Of a stretch of DNA of 64,000 nucleotides, positions 36,810 through 49,600 are shown piece by piece. This stretch comes from Tetraselmis striata. Lineage: Eukaryota; Chlorophyta; Chlorodendrophyceae; Chlorodendrales; Chlorodendraceae. The number at the start of each line of letters is the position of its first letter. The first letter of the stretch is position 1. The DNA is taken from the NCBI GenBank assembly GCA_006384855.1, contig VCJN01001730.1, forward strand, positions 1-64,000, in the 5' to 3' direction. A program made the translations under genes and the position numbers. The notes beneath the pieces are model-generated. The model was not told the DNA's origin. It worked only from the letters and a program-made list of their open reading frames with translations, and did not search any database.

Positions 36810-38471
36810 ATGGCGATGACCGCCAGCGTCTGCCTTGTGTCGGTGCGGGCGGTAGTTGGCGCGGCTGGTCGGCAGCGGCAGTCGGTCAGGCGGGCGGCGG
36901 CGGTGCCTCCCTTCGCCCGACTGCAGACCGGAATCCGCCCGGGCTTCAGAGTATACAACTGGCCAGCTGAGGCCGCCGAGGGGCATATCGTAGGGCGATC
37001 CCATTCTGGGGATACGCTGCCACTGCACGTGGGGGAGGAGGGGGAGACGGGCGTGCGAGCGGAGGGCGCTGGGACGACGGTGGTGGAGCTCGCCGCCGCT
37101 GTGACGGCGCTGACGCTGGCCGCCGCCCCCGCGCTGGCGGCCGGCGACGCAGGCGGTGGCAGCGGCTATGATCCCAGCGCCGGCTCGCAGCTTTTCGAGA
37201 CAGTGGCCGGCGTGCTGTACACGCTGCTGGTGGTGTGGTTCCTGGGGCGCACCATCTCGCGCCGCGTCAACAAGTTCACTACGGAGGTGCGCGCGCCAAC
37301 AGCTCAGCCCAGTCGCACAGCTCCGTCTCCCCCCAACACAGGCGCGGCACTGCACGCTGAACTCCCGATGCGGCTGCCCTGACTCAACAGAGAGTTGGCG
37401 GTGGCCCGCCACCTGCATCCAGCGGGACCGACGAAGAGGGCTCTGTGGTGCGGCCAACCCCACAACACGCCATTCACACGATGTCTCTTGTGGCATGGAG
37501 CGCGTGCGCGTGTCAATGAGAGGGTTTGCCAAGCCTCTGAATGCAATTGTGCTTTGGCGCTTCGTAATGCAGATCATCCAGAGTGACCAGGGCAAGGCGG
37601 CGACGCCCCTAGGCGCCCTGACGTGCGCCCCCCAATCCACCTCCCTGCCCACATCCCTGCCTCCCCACTCTCATGTCAAGCAATCAAAGCTGATCATTAA
37701 CACTGTACCCACCTGTCCCTCTCTATGTTTTTACCTGCTTGGGAGGACACCTGCCTCGGGTGCGTGTTGCTATCCGTTTGAGGGCAGTGACATAATTGCT
37801 GAGGCAGCCGAATGCCCGCGCCGCCTGCCCGCAGCGGCGCTTTCATCGCATTTGCCATCTCCACTGTGCTGTGGAAGCTCTGCCTGAAGGTGGACGACTA
37901 CTTCGATCACCAGACCACGTCCACGCAATTTACAGTGAGGGCGCGCTCGATCCCTTCGCCGTCTCTTTCCTCCATGTGACGCCCATTAACCATACATCCA
38001 GCAGGCAGCAGCAGCGTGCCCTGTGGTTGGTAATTGAGGCATGCTGAGGCCGGCGGTGCCCTAGCCAGCTGCCGCTGAGGTTCTTGATCACATTGATGTT
38101 GCACACCCAGGTCGCCAAGCTTCAGATCACCATCCAGACGATCTCGCGTGGGTTGGTGTACCTCTGTACCTTCATCTTTGCCGCCAACGGCACCGGCCTT
38201 CTGGGTGAGCGCCCCCCCCCCCCCCCCCCCCCCCACCTCCCCCGCACCCCACACCCCCTCTCCGCCCCCAGCCACTACTGCATGAGCCAGTCCCTGAACC
38301 CCCTGCCCCCTCCGCCTTACTCGCTTTACATCAGGCCTGGCAGCAGCGATGGTGGTGGCCCCGGATTCGGTGAAGGACCCCGTCATTGCGCCCAAGAAGC
38401 GCGACCCTCTGGCGGGCGTCTCCGCCTCCAAGCCGCTCGCCATCCCAAAGGACGACAAGGGCGAGACGTAG
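36810..38471 (+). CDS. DUF3082-like chloroplast membrane protein
   Basis: A function is not known to me; relatives occur in plants and cyanobacteria as predicted plastid or thylakoid membrane proteins. Exons: 36810-37286, 37573-37622, 37835-37934, 38111-38204, 38335-38471. All phases agree, giving 285 aa. Residues 1-100 are a basic, Ala-rich leader ending in a hydrophobic Ala stretch (ALTLAAAPALAAGD), which resembles a thylakoid-type two-step signal. Membrane segments: ETVAGVLYTLLVVWFLG (followed by RTISRRVNKFT), GALTGAFIAFAISTVLWKLCL, and SRGLVYLCTFIFAANGTGLL. The tail is charged (KDPVIAPKKRDPL). Exon 2 is only 50 nt; its borders are supported by joining ALT|GAFIAFA. The intron after exon 4 has a C run directly after the donor. 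A TGTAA lies 50 nt past the stop. Confidence 0.82.
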
Positions 38472-38520
38472 AGCTTGTTGCTGTATAGATGGCGAAGTCG
38501 GTGGGGCAGCTCGCTGCCGT

Positions 38521-38525
38521 TGTAA
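38521..38525 (+). terminator. Poly(A) signal TGTAA for DUF3082-like gene
   Basis: 50 nt after the stop codon. Confidence 0.45.
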
Positions 38526-39391
38526 GCGGGGCAATTTTCCATGCTTGCATGAGCCTCACGCTGGGCGCATTCCGCTCGGTGACTGACGCGCCGCACATCA
38601 CGAACCTCATCAGCGAAGCAGCTGGGCCTTCGGGGCACTTACACTGGGTATCCTCGCACACGGTGTGACAGGCGTGCCTTGACTGTGGAGTGGCATGCTA
38701 GGACTATGGCTGACAGGTAGGGCTAGCCTGCCATCGTGTGGCCTTGTGGTCCTGGAAAGATGTTATCTGTTTGGCTTCATTCTGAAGCGTGCTATAGCGG
38801 CGCTACACGCATTGCTTACGGTGGATCTTCCTTAAGCACATCAGCGCTGCCTGTAGAAGTTCCCACTGAAACATTATCAGTCCGCCAAATTTCTACGCCC
38901 TAGTCACAATACTTCCAGGGTGGCGCTACTTTGTCGCTGCATACCGGCAGTCTAACCACTAAGCACGGATTTTATAATCTGATTCCGTTGTGCTGTTCAC
39001 TCCGTGGCCATTGGAAACCGAATGAAAAACAGTTCGCCTTAGAGAGCACTCACCATGAAACCTCTGCACGCCCTGACAATCGGGTTGCTACGATAAATTT
39101 TAATAGGCGTGCACGCTCCTGCATCAGTTTTGCGTACATAATGTGCATCGCATACGGTATACATAAGAATCGCACAGCATATAAATAAGAATATCGTATA
39201 GAACGTGATTTATTAACGTGTGAATTCGATGCATTTATATTTCTAATAAATTTCCCAGCCCAAAAAATGTTTTAGCAACATCAGGTATATACTACGGTCT
39301 ACGGCCGCATTTATTTGCTTTCTGTATGATGTGCCCACGGCACGCTACGGTAGTACAAGTAGCGACTACTGGTATCCCTTATTTTACGTAC
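38526..39391. other. Intergenic, no recognised gene
   Basis: Nothing recognised. It becomes AT-rich from about 39100 and contains the left target-site repeat of SINE copy 3 (TTTACGTAC, 39383-39391). Confidence 0.4.
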
Positions 39392-39649
39392 AAGGAACAT
39401 CCCTTGTCCGCTCGGTAGAGCGGTCGTCTCGTATGCGAGAGACCCGCCCCGGGCTCGATTCCTGGCCGATGTATTTCGGCAATATCGGCCCGGCGTGTCC
39501 CGGGTTTACCCGGTTGATGCATTGATGCATTAGCCCTTCGGGGTTCGAATGAGGCAATGGTCTACGGGCTATGCCAGACCTACGACTGCAGTTGGCGCAC
39601 GAGGTCAAGTGCTGGGGCGGCTTCGGCCATTTCCCGGGTCGAACTGAAC
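39392..39649 (+). mobile_element. tRNA-derived SINE, copy 3, with target-site duplication
   Basis: The best preserved head: D-arm stem GCTC-GGTA-GAGC, anticodon-like hairpin GTCTC..GAGAC and T-arm CCGGG-CTCGATT-CCTGG, then the common body and end. TTTACGTAC occurs immediately before (39383-39391) and at the end (39650-39658), a 9-bp candidate target-site duplication. The head resembles a tRNA in all three arms except a damaged acceptor stem. Confidence 0.82.
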
Positions 39650-39658
39650 TTTACGTAC

Positions 39659-42039
39659 CGGTATGCATTTTAAATTAACAAGTTATTACGGTATTCAACT
39701 TTTTCATCATTTTTAGAGACTATAGAGACAACCCGTAGTTATCCGATATTAACTTATCGACACAGTATATATACATATTAGGTAGTGACCGAATGTGTGT
39801 AGTGCGCACAGGTTGGAGCGACTAAGGATTTTTTGAAATTTATTATGCAGCACCAATGCCGGGTGGATATCGCCGTTATTGTTCGAGCGGTGTAGGATCT
39901 CGCCGCGCGCGGATTATAATTGTACGAAAATTGACTTCAGGTACGAGTACCACCCTATATTAGTGCGCCAAGCTGCAAATAGTGGTCGAAAAGTCTCTAA
40001 ATCGATCGCAAATCGACACAATTATGCTCATATAAATTTGCGATCCCTGCAATCGTCATCATCCGAGCGCCACTAAACCCTAAACATAAACCACCATACG
40101 CCACCCAGGACCGGTGGTACGTCATATCATGATGACCGGTCACCTGTCCCGCAGGCCCCGAGGCCCCCGAGGGCGACGCAGCACCGGCGGCTGCAGCAGC
40201 CCGCCCTATAGCGTGGGGCGGCCTGCTTGAGCCGCTCACAACCAGTATCTTCTCCCTGTTCTTTCCTGTCGACAGTGACCTGACGACATCATCCAGGCCG
40301 TAGCAGCAACGAACCGGCACTGAGAGTTTACGTCCAGGCTAGTGCGCAAGCGAAGAGACGGCCTTCGCCGCTGAAAAGCTCTTGAGGTAAGATTGACCGC
40401 AGCGTCGCCGCAGCGGACAAACCCATACGATCCCCACCCGCCTCGGTACAGACACGCGCGATACTGCCTCTACCATCCGCTGGAATACCAGTGGAGTCGA
40501 CACTTTCATGGCTCACACGCGTTCCGGCAAAGCCACCGGCAAGCGTGGGAAGCGTCGTATCCGGTCGACTGAGGCAGCGATCGCGAAGATCACTCGAAGC
40601 AGCGGCATGCAGATTCGTAAACTTTGTGCGAGCCCGCGACGAGTTGTGCCCGGCGCCCGGCGGATACTGGGGCACATCGCAACGAGCCTACCGTTCGTGC
40701 AATCTTTTCTCATTACTAGGCGTGCCGCGCTAGTGTTTTATTTTCTATCTACGTTGTCGATGATCACGTGTTGTGCTGTATGAAGAATATAAAAAGTGCA
40801 GCAACCAACGACCGAGGGCCTTTTGCCAGGAATTTTGGACCGTCGCCAGGTGCCAATGTTAAGCATAACCAGCCAACTCTATCAACTATGCGACACGCCA
40901 AAGTCGTTTCACTGTTGTCTCTTGCAAGGAGAGGGTATTTTTTTGTTCACGTGACGACGCGTCGGTTGACGGCAGTGTCGTGTTACTGCGCGGCGCGACG
41001 AGATGACGAGCCCACAGCTTACAGCAATCAATATGTGCCGCTGCGGCAGGCTGCGGCTAGGCTGCAACATGCTGTCAACACAATCGCATATATGGCTGTC
41101 AAAATGGTGAAGAAAAGCCAAAGTATTCGGTACAGTATGGATCGATCTGCTTGCAGTTGCCGTAACAAAGCGCGTCGTTGCGCCCTGCTGTTATGAAGCG
41201 TAAAGCTAGGTGTATTGTCGTATTATGGAGGTACTAGGTAACGGCGTCTTACTATCCTGGCGACGGTGGCTTGTCATATAATTGGTAGTACATTCTTGTC
41301 GATTGGTTGTAAGACTAAAATAGCAAATGACTCTGACACCCGCTGACTCTCTCCCAACTGCTGCTGCAGGGCCACCGTGCGAGTCGACAGACGCCGACAA
41401 CGTGCGACTCATGCCTCGCGGTGATATGGGTCAGTGCTACGCCGTGCCAACCATGCGCACAGAAGAGAGCACCTACATGACGAGCCACAACGACAAATCC
41501 GACATAACAGAGGTGACGCAACGGACGCCTCCGCTGCGCGCTCAACTGTTAAGCCAGAAAGTTCCGCTCGTCGTTCTTTGCGTTTCATGCAAAAGACGTA
41601 CGATCGCCCTTCGTTTCTTGGCATTGGAATCCAACGATCCCGCCCAGCGGTGTCACCGGAGTCGTAGTAGGCGTAGCAGTTTGTGGTCGCTTTACCATTA
41701 CGTCTCGGCTGCCTAGTTTCGGGACAGTCACTGCTGTTCATTGGTCCGTTTAGGATGGCTAATTCTACATAGACAACCGTGGGATGTTCAGTGGATCCTG
41801 GCAGCAGCAGGCCGGACGTTCGACCGTCAGACCGTTTGATAAATATATGCCGGCAGAGAGATCGACGAGGTCGTCGTTGCCAATGATGTCCTATGTTAGT
41901 CCAGTCCACGGTACTATATAGTGCTGTGTCAGAGTCGCTCGCATATTCGTTGTTTTGCTGAGGCGAGACAGTCAGACTACTTTACGTTGAGCTCATGTAT
42001 CTGGTAGTAAAGAATATCAGATCTCCCGGCAGATCAGCC
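39659..42039. other. Intergenic; possible LTR at right end
   Basis: No recognised gene. A telomere-like AAACCCTAAACATAAACC lies at about 40076. The frame 40508-40783 starts basic (TRSGKATGKRGKRR) but matches nothing I know. Sequence from about 41900 to 42036 (TATATAG at about 41917, ending AGATCA before a primer-binding site) could be the end of a copia LTR. Confidence 0.4.
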
Positions 42040-42051
42040 TGGTATCAGAGC
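42040..42051 (+). mobile_element. Copia-type primer-binding site (initiator tRNA-Met)
   Basis: TGGTATCAGAGC is complementary to the 3' end of plant initiator tRNA-Met and is the standard Ty1/copia PBS. It follows ...AGATCA with a GCC spacer, as expected after a 5' LTR ending in CA. No gag or pol is visible to the right, where PKG sequence begins within about 500 bp, so at most a solo remnant exists. Confidence 0.5.
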
Positions 42052-42572
42052 TCGAGATCTGGCAATTCGCCTTACTTACTCGTGCTGACGACACTCGCGC
42101 CTGGTGACACTGGCAGTCGCAACATGAGCAAAGCGCCGAGCTGATGCGTAAGAGGAACAACATGAAGAAGCGCGTGGCTGTGGCTGCTCAGCAGCTGAGG
42201 TGGGTGGCCCCGAGCTACTGCCGCTCGTCAAAATGTACCACTTTCCATGCCGCATGTACCTTCGCGTCGACGCTACTCACCGGAGTGTCAGTGGAGCGCT
42301 GAATTGTAGATACCGGGGGTTTGCGCCTGATGATGGCGAACAATTAACGTTGTCGCCGCTTGTTGCCACTCGCATCGCAGCGAATCAGCTGACATTGAAA
42401 TCCCAAATCATCCCAAGAAGCCGGACACCCTGCGCATGCTTGGTACGCTCCCGCCCCTCATCCAACTGTAATCACCGTGGTCGCCATTTTAGAAGCTGAA
42501 TGCTGATGCCTATCTGCTCCCCCCGCCCTAGACAAACAATGCTTCATAACGTTGCTCACTTAACCCAGCGTT

Positions 42573-43637
42573 TTGCATCATACATTTATCAGAGAAGTGC
42601 CTATGTATGCGATAATAAGCCCAATCATCGACAGACATCTGAGACGTTCTGACACTGTACGGATGCACTGCTGTGTGACAGAGCGCGCCGTGGACGGCAA
42701 TCTGCTCTTCCAGAACCTGTCTCTCCCCGCCAAGCTCGCCATCTTCACCAGCATGTCACCTCTGCAGGTCTCTCGGGGCGCGCTCATCATCAAGCAGGTG
42801 TGCGCCCGCCTCGCCATGGCCACTGACATCAAGGCGGCCACTATACAAACTACTTAATGGCCACAGGCCAGCCCCAATTAAGGTTCCCAGACTCGCACAA
42901 TGAGACCAGACATACCACCAGCCGAAGTCCTCAATCCACAAGCAGCCCTGCTGTGTGCTTGATGCCCCCGCCACCGCCACCCAAGTCACCTGGCTCAGCT
43001 GTGTCTGCTTTCCTCCCATCATGACCCCGCGCAGCAGCAGCATCGAGGGGGCGGTGCTGACAAGTATGCCGCAATGCCCCCCCACCCTGCCGCCCCCTTT
43101 TGCACCCTCAGGGCGACCCCGAGGCCAACTCTTTCTACGTGCTTGAGAGCGGGACGTGTGACGTGATGCAGGAGGACCGCTCTGGCCGCGACCGCGTCGT
43201 GCAGACCTGCGCGCCGGGAAGGTGTGGTTCCCTTTGTTGCCGACTCCTTTGCCCACCTTTGATAGAGAACGCATCCCTCTCCCTCTCTGACTCCCTCTGC
43301 TTTCACCGTCGCCGAGCGTGGCGTGCTCTCCGTGACCTGCGGTGTTGCGTGCCCGACACTGACTGCCCGTGTATGTGTCCGGCAGTGCCTTTGGCGAGCT
43401 CGCTCTGCTCTACGCGTCCCCCCGTGCCGCGACCGTCATTGCCTCGTCCGACTGCCGGCTGTGGATGATGGAGCGCAAGGTGTACAAGGCCATCCGCACC
43501 AACTTTGACAAGAGACAGCTGGAGGAGAAGTGGTCGCTGATGGACAAGGTCACCGCGCTGCAGTCGCTGGACAAGGAGGAGAAGATGCGGCTGGTGGAGG
43601 CGCTGGAGCTGGTGCGTCCAGCATCCCCCCGCCCCTC

Positions 43638-43668
<31 letters not shown>

Positions 43669-46600
43669 CCCCTCCCCCTCCCAAACCCCCTCCAAGATGA
43701 GATGACCCTCTCACGCACAGACCAATCCCTACGCTGACAGTGCCGTTGCCAGGCTGAGGTCCGCCTCGGCAAGATCGACGGTGCTGACATGTGATTGACC
43801 GGGTGCCGCCGGCCGTTTGTTCCCGCAGAAAGAGTACGCCGACGGCGACATCATCTGCTACAAGGGGGAGCCAGGCGACACGTTCTACCTCATCAAGGAG
43901 GGCTGCGTCAACATCAAGATGCACGGCCAGGAGGTTGCGTCCCTCAAGCCCGGCGATTACTTTGGGGAGAAGTCCCTCCTGAGCGATGAGCCAAGGTGAT
44001 GGACGCCCCCTCCCCCTCTCGCTCCGTCTCGCCCTCAAAGCCCCACGCGGCGCAGCTGAAGCGCTGCCAATCTATCGACCGGTTTGTTCCTCATTGGCTG
44101 ACGGCTTCTGTGCGGTGCGATGCGTTGCGGGGCTGCAGGAATGCGGATGTGGTGGCGGAGGGCTACGTGGTGTGCCACACCCTCAGCCGCAAGGTGTTCC
44201 AGGACCTCCTGGGCAACCGCGAGAACCTCTGGCAGTTCGAGTGCCTTCGCAAGGTGGCGCCCCGCCGCCCCGCCGCCCACCCGCGCCGCCCTCACTGGCA
44301 CTGCTGCTGCGGCTGCCCCCCCCCTCTTTGTCTGCGGGCCATGTTGAGCGCCCCATCCGTGACCCCATGCTCCTGGCCGCGCAGGTGCCGGTGCTGTGTG
44401 CGCTCACCAACGAGCAGATCTGGCAGATCCTGGAGCACATGACGCAGCAGACCTTCGAGCGCGGCAACTTTGTGTTCAAGGCCGGCGAGCCTGGCGAAAC
44501 GTTCTACATCGTGAGCAACGGCAACTTCCGCATCTTTAATGGTGCGGCCCACCGCAACGCGCCCGTGAATGCTGCCAATGCGGAGGCGGCTCCATGCTCG
44601 CTGCCGCGCGGCCCCATTCACGACGTCGCCCGTCTGATGCCTCGATGCGATGCTGCGATTCTGCGGCCCCGCAGATGAGAAGAAGCTGGCCGACATCGGC
44701 GTGGGCTCCTGCTTTGGCGAGCTGGCGCTGCTGTCCAACAACGTCCGTGCGGCGCACGTCATGGCGCTGGAGTCGGGCTGCACGGTGGGTAGCCTCCGCG
44801 CATGCAGACCGCCGTTCCGGGCCGATATTTAGTCTGCTATACTCTGCTGCGGTGAAGGGAACATCCAACTCGCGTTCAGCCCCCCCCCCCTCTCCCCTGT
44901 TGTACCTAACAGAGCACATAATGGAAACATGACATCGATTTAGTACACATGTCAGCTTATGGTTGTATTATACTTGTTTATGGCTGTGTTAAAATACATT
45001 TGGTTCTTGAATATAATTAACATCTTAAGGTTTAGGGTTGCACTCCCCCTGCCGTCTTACCGTCCAATCCACGCTTGACTCACGCCGCTGTTTCGGCTTC
45101 CCGCAGCGAGGGGCAGCTGTTCCCACACCGCTGCATGCGCCTTGCACCGGTGTCGCAGTTGCCGCGTGCATGCGCGTGCCCGGCAGGCGGTGGCGGTGTT
45201 GCCTTGACTCGTGATGCTGTGCGCGCGCAGGTGCTCAAGCTGTCTCGCAGCATGTTCACCCGCCTGCTGGGAAGCCTGGAGGGCATGAACAGTGTATGGC
45301 GCTACGAGGCGCTCAAGACGGTGGGAGCCCCCCTCCTCCCCCCCACCCCTTGCTCCCGTGCAGGGGGGAGGGGGAGTGAGAGGGGCGCTAGTAGACTTTG
45401 GTGCAGCGAGCATGCGCGTGACGCCCTCCCGCATGGCCGCGCAGGTGCCGCTGTTCGGACCGCTCAGCAACATCCAGGTCACCCAGATCGCGCAGTCCAT
45501 GGAGGAGAAGCACTACAGCGCCGGGGCCGACATTATCACCCATGTGAGCTGCCCCCCCCCCCCCCCCCCCCTTCTTCCCCTCATCCCGGGCGCGACAATC
45601 ATGCTCATCATCGGCGTGTTACGAGTACACTCAGGCTCGTCTTGGGTGACTGTGTTGATCATGTTTACCGTGCATGCTAGCAGTCAGCGTAAGCGATGGG
45701 TAAGGCACTCATCATAAATAAGGATGTTGATCGGCCTTCTCACCGCTTTGACTCCGCGAATAATTATCGTTTTGACCCCCCCCCCCCCCCCCCCCCCCGC
45801 CCCATCCCCCCCGACTTAATAATTCAACATTGACCGGTGTACGGTTGTTCCTGTCAAGAGTTACTGCTGCCCCACACTACTCGTGCCTACTCGCTCCTCG
45901 CGAAGGCCATATAGACAATAAGTGTTGCCACCCGCGACGAGTATTTGAATGCACGGGATGAGGAGAAATACTTGTGAATATTTTCCCCACCCCCTTGCGG
46001 AGTGGCAATGCTTCTACGTTATGATCATCACTGTTACCATATGCTCATGTCCATGACGATACTTATGACGCCCATGCCGATCATTGTGCTCGTGATGATC
46101 ATTTCTGCGCCATCCTTGCGTCCACGCTCATGCGTGTGTTGTTCTTGCTGGACATGCCGACACGATATGCTAATCATCATGCTCGACTGAACCCACAGAT
46201 TGGCCCATGTGTTAGAGCCTTCATTGCGGGTGACAGATAGCGCAGCCGCGCCCCGATCGCGCCACTGACGCTTTCCTGCACATCGCGCGGCGCAGGGCAC
46301 AATGGGCGACATGTTCTTCGTGATTCAGCAGGGCGAGGTCATGGTGGTGAGCCCCACCGGCAAGGAGCTCACCCGCAAGGGGCCCAAGGACTACTTCGGC
46401 GAGCTGAGCCTGCTGAAGAACGAGCCGCGTGCCGCCACTGTGCGCGCCGTGAACGACACCGCCGTCCTCGCGCTCAACCGGTGCGCTCACGCGCCAGGCC
46501 AGTCGACCGCGTCCTGCTCGCAGTTGCCATGCATTTTGCTAGTGTTTCCCGCATCTGTCTGTCCTAAACAGAAGTGGGCGAGATAGTTATGAATACTGGT

Positions 46601-49600
46601 ATGTATCAATACTTGTAGTTAATACTATTCGATTGTATCCCTACGGCGAGAAGAATATCGATGCTTATCGATACCGCCCACTCATTCAGTTACTTGTTTG
46701 GTCATCCCCTGACTGCATCTGGCCGGCGTTTTTGCGCGCCCCACAGCAAGAAGTTCGACGACCTGATGGGGCCACTGAAGAGCGCGCTCATCCAGTTTGC
46801 GGCGAAGAACTACCGCGAGGGCAAGATCGGCAGCCTCAGCGCGCCGCTCTCCACCTCGGTAAGCGCCCATCTTGCATTGTTCATTGCAGTTTTTGGCTGA
46901 GATTATGCTGGGGGAACTTGTGTTCCTGTTTATACTAGTAAGGTTCCCGGCTGTGATTTTGGCTGTGATGAAATCGAAAACCCTAAACATAAAACCCTAA
47001 ATTCTAAACCCTATAGACCGCACGCACATGTACATATGTACCTGTATATGTTTTCGATAAAATGATGCGAATTATTTTGACATTTAAAAGAGGACTGGCC
47101 TACGACAGCCTTGACACACTCACCGGCGATGCAGCAGCGGTGATTATCTACACTCATAGTAGTATCTCTTAGTCAGTAGGCTGTAATGTATTGGCGTGGC
47201 AATAATATCTTCTACCCAGCAATTGTACTGGATCCTGAATCAGTGCTGCCCCACTGCCGCCCCGCAGGACATCCACCCGGTGTGCGTGCTGGGGCAGGGC
47301 GCGTTCGGCAAGGTGGTGCTGGCGCGCTACCTGGGCCAGCAGTACGCGCTCAAGGTGCTCAACAAGTCGCACGTGGTGAAGATGGGGCTGCAGGAGCACG
47401 TGAAGCGCGAGGCCAAGATCCTGATGGAGTGCAAGAACGACTTCATCGTCAACCTGGTGGCCACCGCGCAAAGCGAGGAGAAGCTCTACATGATGATGGA
47501 GCCGGTCTTGGGCGGAGAGCTGTTCACCTACCTACGGGTGAGCAATAATCCCACCGAGAACCTCAATCGAAAGCTTTTGCCGCAGCGCTGCATATCCCAA
47601 TCCAATGTATGTAATAGGAATAACCTGTTTCTCTATGCCGCGATTTCTGTGGAGTAGTATATTGTGTCGCTCCGCGCTTATTATGTGTCGTATACCGTAA
47701 CCGTTTGGTTCTCGGTTACTTTTAACTTTTGGACCCCCTGCTTGCAAAGAGTAAAAACTGCGTTTCATCATGAAATATAAAAGAATATATCGCGAATATC
47801 ACACGGATATTCCGACTCATTCCTGCAATAACACACTGCATTATTTTTCGACCCACGAACCAAATCAAATGTTAAGGCATACACAGGCAATACGCTGGCG
47901 CGTGGACGGCGCCCCCACTCGGCACTGACCGCCACTATGTGCTGTCACCCCCCTGTCGAGCGCAGAAGCGCGGCGAGGCGCTGCCGGAGAACGATGCGCG
48001 CTTCTACGTCGCGTGCGTGGTGCAGGCCTTGGAGTACCTGCAGGTGCACCACATCGCATACAGGTGCCCCCCCCCCCCCCCCCTCACCACCGCCAACATC
48101 CCCGATCGAACGGCTCAACTGCACCTGAGGCCCCAGTCTTTGGGAGAAGATTGAGGCTGGTTTGCCTCGATGTCGCGTGATAGATAGTGAAGGGGGGCTC
48201 ACTGAACCGCCAACAATGTTGAAACTGTTTCATGCGGGGGCAGACGACCGTTTAGGTGTACTTATGGTTTATGATATTGAGCTATGCATGTGAGTATGGT
48301 TATTTCCAATATATTAGAGTGACACCGTCTTGCCAAAAGAACATTTATCGTTTTCCAAATTTGCTGCGCACATTTGGACTTTCAAACTCTAGTGAACCTA
48401 CTTGCTTGACAACCTGATGGGAGTTTTTTGTGGACATGTGTACCGATACGAGGACCAGGTGTTGAGGAACAAGTGCAGGGAGGAAAACGGTGGTGTGATA
48501 TTAAGGGGACTGGCTGAAATGAAAAATGAGGATTTATGCCCAACGCGGCAGCGGTTCTACTGCTCAATCACTGCTCAATCATAACATAAATGCTGGTATG
48601 GTGCGCCATAAGGGATCTGAAGCCGGAGAACTTGCTGATCGCCAAGGACGGCTACCTCAAGATGGCGGATTTCGGCTTTGCCAAGCGCGTCCGCTCCGGG
48701 CGCACCTACACACTGTGCGGCACGCCCGACTACCTGGCGCCCGAGCTGGTGCTGCAGTGCGGCCACAATTACGCGGTGGACTGGTGCGCCCGCACCTCCT
48801 AGTCACCCCCCCCCCCCTTCGTCACGCGGATGCATATAGTGGCTACTTTCGCCCGCATAGTGGCCACTTTGCTGCTGCTATGTCCGCAGCCAATAAGGTC
48901 TGTTCTCTATTTAGTGTTAGGGGATACTATGTAATAGTGATTTAATACACATAGAAGTTACGGAAGGTAGTAGCATTATGTCCATAAGGAAGTAGTACGA
49001 CTTGAGCATTCGCCTGCCACTACTTTCTGAATCAGATACACATTTTTTACATCACGCCACAAATATTGCTGCTCTGAAAATAGTAACAAAACACATGACG
49101 CAAGACATGAATGATAAACATTCACAAGATATACTTCTTGCGTCACGGAGGGTCTGCCCCACCACCTCCCCCAAGTAGCGCGGCGCACCCAATCACTTGC
49201 CGGGCCCCTGCTTATCCTCCCTGCGCGCAGGTGGGCGCTGGGCGTACTGATCTTTGAGATGGTCAACGGCTACCCGCCTTTCTACGACGACGACAAGGTG
49301 GTAATGTACAAGAACATCACCGATCAGCGCTACTACCTGCCAAGGAGGATGTCCAAGGTACTGCCCCCCCACACCACCACCACCACCACACGTGTTGGAT
49401 AGAAATACAACTTAACCTCAATTCCGCCCCATAACAGACTCCGTCCCTCTTATCCACGGATTACCGGGAGATTACCCCGATGACGTTATTTGGCAACCCC
49501 ACCGTAAAATGGTTTCGGAGCCAATGCGCAACAGCCCATTTCACAAGGGGATTGAAGCTCCGATAGCATTCGGCCATATGTGGTTTCGGAGCAGCGGGTG

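Noticed and set aside
40508-40783. Basic ORF as a histone
   Set aside because: The N-terminus (TRSGKATGKRGKRR) is histone-like in composition only; the conserved histone-fold residues are absent.
42144-42199. A first PKG exon (RKRNNMKKRVAVAAQQL)
   Set aside because: Looks coding, but its phase does not fit any acceptor before the next exon, so it is mentioned only as a possibility.
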